DNA of 64,000 nt, taken from NCBI GenBank assembly GCA_028455995.1, contig JABELC010000009.1, positions 1,054,001-1,118,000 of the forward strand, written 5' to 3'. A program made the position numbers and the translations under genes. This document shows, piece by piece, positions 59,855-64,000 of this stretch. The notes below the pieces were generated by a model. It was not told the DNA's origin, did no database searches, and saw only the letters and a list, made by a program, of their open reading frames with translations. This DNA is from Scleromitrula shiraiana. Taxonomy: Eukaryota > Ascomycota > Leotiomycetes > Helotiales > Sclerotiniaceae. Each line of letters opens with the position of its first letter. Position 1 is the first letter of the stretch.

Positions 59855-60919
59855 TCATTGATCGGCATCATCATTAGCCTTTTCACCTTTTCCATCCGGT
59901 CCCAAACCACCAGCAACATTAGCCACAAATTCCTGATACTTAAATACCTCTGCTCTTCTTCCTCCACTTATGCCTCCCGAATGTTTCCCAAATGCCTTGC
60001 GTCCTGTAAATCCGCTCATTACTCTATCGACTTCTCGCTCTGTTAATGGGGTTTCTCCTGCATCGGGTGCCGTATGTAATAATGCATCTCGTAGTTCCGC
60101 ATAATCGACTTGTCCACTATCGTCTTCATCAAATGCCGAAAATGCATTTAATAGTTCTGGGGTGGGTGATAAAGTTGATAATAATGTGGCTAGCGAATTG
60201 AGAAATGTTGGAAGGGTAACGGTTTGAGCAGTTGAAGGTGGGAAAAAAGCACTTAATTCAGATGTTGTAGATGAAAGTCCTAGAAAATATATTAATATAT
60301 ATGAATGATAAATTAATAAAGATTTCAGAGAAACAAACCCAATTGATTTAACATGTCAGCTACATCCTCTCTACCAACTTGCCCATCACTATCTCTATCC
60401 AGAATTTGAAAGCCCTCTCTTAATTCCCTCACTTGCGCAGGTGGTAGCTTTGACAGCGCATTATTATCACTAGCATATGTGGTTCCAGCACTTTTAAGAG
60501 GACCTCCAAAACCCGGACTTATTTTTGCCCCTTTAGTCGGTGAAGGTTCCGGTTCTCTATATGGGGGAGCCAAGCCACTCCTCGTGGGTGTCCATTTACT
60601 CGTCTCAATGGCCGTAGAAGCTGAGGTAGCCGAATTCCCAAGTCTACTCGGTGTTAACATTGTCTTTGTAGATGCAGATGAAGGATTGGGAGTTGATTGT
60701 CTGAGAGGAGATGGAGATGCTGAGGATTGAGATTCTGGTCTTCGGAACGGGGAGGCTCGAGGTGACCCGAAGGATAGTGGTGATGGTTTGTAAGAAGCAG
60801 ACATTGACTACAAAAGATGGAGAAAGTTTTTTGTTAGTCTTGCATATTTTAAGTCGAGCATATCGTCAAACATAGGAAGCCACGACTTCTGGAAAAGTGG
60901 AACCTCGACAACTTACCAT
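59855..60919 (-). CDS. EF-hand protein, myosin regulatory light chain-like
   Basis: Myosin regulatory light chains bind the myosin II neck during cytokinesis. Minus-strand body exons are 60807-60339 and 60279-59855. The upstream ATG at 60917-60919 directly abuts a GTAAGT donor and splices to TCAATGTCTGC, giving M-S-M-S-A-S-Y (298 aa). If that exon is unused, translation starts at 60804 (296 aa). The first 120 residues are Ser/Pro/Thr-rich with many SP/TP sites. EF-hand 1 is DRDSDGQVGRED, with Asp at the last loop position as in regulatory light chains. A second loop is DEDDSGQVDYAE. Both fit calcium or magnesium binding. The C-terminus is Gly-rich. The Ser/Pro N-terminus suggests phosphoregulation (inference). 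Confidence 0.85.
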
Positions 60920-61897
60920 GTTGGTTGATGCGGAGATAGAAATATCTCCCCCAGAATTTAAAGAGAGTAATAAATCACACTTTGTTTTGTATTTGTTTTG
61001 ATTATTATTTTCGATATGTTATGACGATGCAGTTTGGATAAACTTCGGTCTGAGTGGAGATGATGTTTTCAAAAGAAGGCAATTGCGACTTCGTCGATCA
61101 TTATAGATCAATTGGTAAGGAAAATAAAAGAAAATATGATGAGAAGAAGAAGTGTTGGTTGAAAAAGAAAGTGGTGGTGGTGATACAACTTTCCCGACCT
61201 TGTGCAGTTGGGGAAGAGAGATTGAGATTGAGCCGCTTGAGAGGAGGCTGAATGTATCCCTCCCATCCAATGTTTTGATTTTGGTTGCGGTGTAAACAAA
61301 ACCAATTGATCAATTAAAAATAAAATAAAATAAAATAAAATAAAACTATTATGTAATCAATTTATATTCGCAAGATTGGTTGTACGAAAGTAACGTTTCG
61401 GTCAATAGGACGGACAGATCCATAAAATCCTATTATTTAATAGATTCTGCCAATCAAATTATCAGATATACGGAAGTAACTACTTATTAATTGGATCTAT
61501 CTTATAATGACTAGCAATCTTGGAGCTAGGAGTAGATGTTTTAGAATAGAATAGATTAGACCGCAAGGCTACATACAAGTTTAAACTCTCAGTCAGCCCT
61601 TTCTCCCGCTTATCGAGATTATCCAAGATCCTTTCATTATTGATTGGTTATATATATATATACGAAGAAGTACGAAATAAATTGTCCGGTCCAAGTCCAA
61701 GTCTAAGTCCAAATCTCGAGCCAGTCCGATCCGACTTTAAGTCTCAAGATCTTACTTGAGCTTGAATAATCATCATCCAATTGATCCCAGCTCTTATCTA
61801 GACCTAAGATTATTGTAGTGATCGATTACTACCCCAAAGTTACCCCTGAAAAAGAGGCACAAGAATACTCTAACTCAAAGGGGATACCGATACCATA

Positions 61898-61975
61898 GCA
61901 TAGCATACCATACCATACCATACCATACCATACCATACCATACCATACCATACCATACCATACCATATCATATCA
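61898..61975 (+). repeat. (CATAC)n pentanucleotide repeat
   Basis: About 14 copies of a 5-bp unit, degenerating to CATAT at the right end. Confidence 0.95.
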
Positions 61976-62127
61976 TATAATACAGTACTTTACTGCACTG
62001 CACCAAAAGTTAATACTTCATAATGAGTGAGTGAGAGAGAAGAGGGGAGAGAGAATATGATATTGGAAGGAAGTACAAATATAGAGGAAGAGGAAAAATA
62101 ATAATAGTATAAAGTTACGATATTTGT

Positions 62128-62292
62128 ATCATCATCATCATTATTACCATTATTATTATCATCATCATCATCATCATCATATCATTATCATTATCATCAG
62201 TATCATTAGTATCATCAGTATTATCATCATCATCATCATCATCATTATCATTATCATCATTATCATCATCATCATTATCATCATCATCATTA
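62128..62292 (+). repeat. Imperfect (ATC/ATT)n repeat
   Basis: A 165-bp trinucleotide tract with many single substitutions, the source of His-, Ile- and Asp-rich spurious frames. Confidence 0.9.
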
Positions 62293-62903
62293 ATCAGCAA
62301 AAACACCGCCATCATCCTTCTTATTCATCTCTTTTGTTTTATTTTAGAATTTCTTCAAAATCCTTTCGATTATTCTTCTTATATCTAGGACTCCTATTTC
62401 AATTCTCTTACAATTCTCAAGGAACATTTTACAGTATAGATAGTATTATTATTATTATTTATTATTAATCATTCAATCAATTTTATTTGTGCACTTCTTC
62501 TCTTATCCTTTAACTTTTCAAAATTGGTCAATTTACTTGTTCTCTCCCATTCTTAGAAACCTGCCCAGATGGATTAAAATTTCATTTGAGAATGGGTATC
62601 CATGGTTGAAGCGACAAAAAAACCCTTGAATTTAAACCCTTTAAACCCTTTAAACCCTTCAATCCTTCAACCCTTCAACCCTTTCAACTACTACTGAATC
62701 AAATTATCATCTTCACTCAACTTTTACTACTTAAATGTCGACTCGTTGGTTAAGAACTCAAAGGGGATCCCGCACGGTTTGAATCTAGGGCCCTCGGTCT
62801 TCATATTTTCAGTTCTAAACTCCGTCTCAATGAGTGGGACTGTGAATTGGTACTAGCTTCTTTCTACCTAGTAATGCTTTCTTGGTCTCCAGGAGATTCC
62901 AAT

Positions 62904-64000
62904 ATGGCGTCGGCACTTCCTTATGCGCCCTCATATCGAAAACCAAATTCCACCAACATGTCAATGCAACCGCCATTGCAACCATTGCGTCCTACTACGC
63001 GGGGTACAATAGGGAGTGTGACAACAAGTTCCAATGGAACTTTTCAACGACGAACCTCCTTATCTTCATTTCCATCTTCTCGCTCTCCATCCGCCATGTC
63101 ACAACGTCGACCTTCACGAAGTCCAAATCCCCCTCCTCCGATAGATACGGATCGCAGGTCTGATCCAAGTACAAATTCGAAGACTCCCTCAAGTGGAGTT
63201 TCCTCACAACATTCATCGTTATCCGCTCCTAAGAAATATAACCCAGATGCACACCCTACGAGGAAATTGAGATCACAATATCCCCGTGGGGATTCCGAGA
63301 ATCATGTAGAATATATACTTGTGGCGTCGTTTGATATCGATAAGGGTCCGGTTATGGAACACCAATACCCCGTCGCAATAACTGGGGATGAACATATGTT
63401 GGCAGAATTGATGTTGCCAGATCAAGCACATGTACGAAATCAGGATTGGACAATATTCTTTCTACACAAAGATACTAGTCAGGATGAAGAAGGAGCAGAA
63501 GAGAAGGCCGAGAGGAAACGATTACGACAAGAAAAGAGAAAAGCAAAAGCCGCTCTACGTGACACTGGAGATAACGATCAATCTACGGAAGATGAGAACC
63601 CCGCAGAAGATAGCGATGAGGATGACTCCGAAGATGATGAACCAGAAGGAGGAGAAGGGCCCCCTCTTATCTATGTATTGAATCTGGTCAACACGAAACA
63701 AGATAAGACTGCGAAGAGAGGGGCTGTTGTAAAAGCTATGGCAATATGTACTCGGCATCCATTTTTACACATTTATAAGGTCCGTTTTGAGATATTTTAG
63801 AAATTGACGTAATACTAATTTGGCTAGCCACTTCTACTATTAGCTCTTGAAGAGTATTTCAAAACACCTCAACCATCTACGCTAGCGCAGCTGTATGAGG
63901 CAGTAAACACTATGGATCTATCATTGATGCCTAGGCTGAGCCTACTAGAACGGCATCTCCTGCAAGCCAGCGACAACAAAGATCTATTTGTGGAAAAATT
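62904..64000 (+). CDS. AFI1: AFI1/MesA-like polarity protein (DENN-related), 5' part
   Basis: Afi1 binds the GTPase Arf3 in yeast and its filamentous relative MesA stabilises the polarity axis at hyphal tips. Exon 1 is 62904-63779 and exon 2 starts at 63828 and runs off the right edge (about 350 residues seen). The ATG at 62904 (MASALPYAPSYRKP) follows a possible 5'-UTR acceptor. About 130 Ser/Pro-rich residues precede the Afi1 N-terminal domain: HVEYILVASFDIDKGPVMEHQYP, LAELMLPDQAHVRNQDWTIFFLHKD. A highly charged insert (EKAERKRLRQEKRKAK, then an Asp/Glu run) follows, then PPLIYVLNLVNTKQD and AMAICTRHPFLHIYK, where a 48-nt intron (donor GTCCGT) intervenes before PLLLLALEEYF. Confidence 0.88.

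Larger units (their letters stand above)
60920..62903. other. Head-to-head intergenic region with microsatellites
   Basis: 2.0 kb between the light-chain and AFI1 genes. It holds AAAAT units (about 61318-61345), the CATAC array, an ATC/ATT array and imperfect AAACCCTTT tandem units (about 62625-62690). Frames in 61019-61313 and 62115-62468 are low-complexity. CTCCAG at about 62886-62891 resembles a 3' splice site just before the AFI1 ATG, so a 5'-UTR intron is possible. Confidence 0.6.

Noticed and set aside
62735..62810. Possible tRNA (TGGTTAAGA like an A box and GGTTTGAATC like a B box)
   Set aside because: The arms around the presumed T loop do not pair and no acceptor stem or anticodon arm can be formed.

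Overview
The window is nuclear DNA of a filamentous ascomycete (Pezizomycotina). Genes carry short GT-AG introns (mostly 45-180 nt, often with CTAAC/CTGAC-like branch sites). Proteins are fungal-specific types (HET domain, rhodopsin-like Pth11-type membrane protein, DHA2 multidrug MFS, Afi1/MesA). Intergenic DNA is long, AT-rich and full of microsatellites. The overall style resembles Leotiomycetes such as Botrytis or Sclerotinia, but that placement is an inference from general character, not from a marker gene. I reconstructed 15 complete gene models, one gene cut by the right edge, one clear pseudogene and one gene relic. Exon joins were checked by reading phase.

Layout. 0-8.4 kb: two housekeeping genes, a cytosolic aspartyl aminopeptidase (APE4/DNPEP) and glycogenin, separated by 4.2 kb of repeat-rich DNA. 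8.4-12.3 kb: geneless, containing AT-rich island 1. 12.3-27 kb: an accessory block with a DHA2 MFS exporter, an amino-acid permease, a rhodopsin-like membrane protein, a GNAT acetyltransferase, AT-rich island 2, a 2-oxoglutarate/Fe(II) oxygenase, a permease relic and a proline-iminopeptidase pseudogene with several lesions. 27.3-37.3 kb: a large ZNFX1/Hrr1-like RNA helicase (CCCH finger, SF1 helicase, NFX1 fingers, RZ finger) with one in-frame stop, divergent from a HET-domain gene with an Asn/Met/Gly-rich tail. 37.3-46.3 kb: 9 kb with no supportable gene. 46.3-64 kb: conserved genes again, namely a FYVE protein, EFM7-like methyltransferase, an unrecognised conserved protein, an LMBR1-family membrane protein, a CorA-like membrane protein, a myosin regulatory light chain-like EF-hand protein and the 5' part of an AFI1/MesA polarity gene.

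The two AT-rich islands share a roughly 45-bp motif. In island 2 it occurs as an inverted pair about 0.7 kb apart, which looks like the termini of a decayed non-autonomous DNA element. Copies differ mainly by C/T and G/A transitions, as expected after RIP. The genes most likely to belong to a less well described system are the helicase/HET pair and the island-bounded accessory block.
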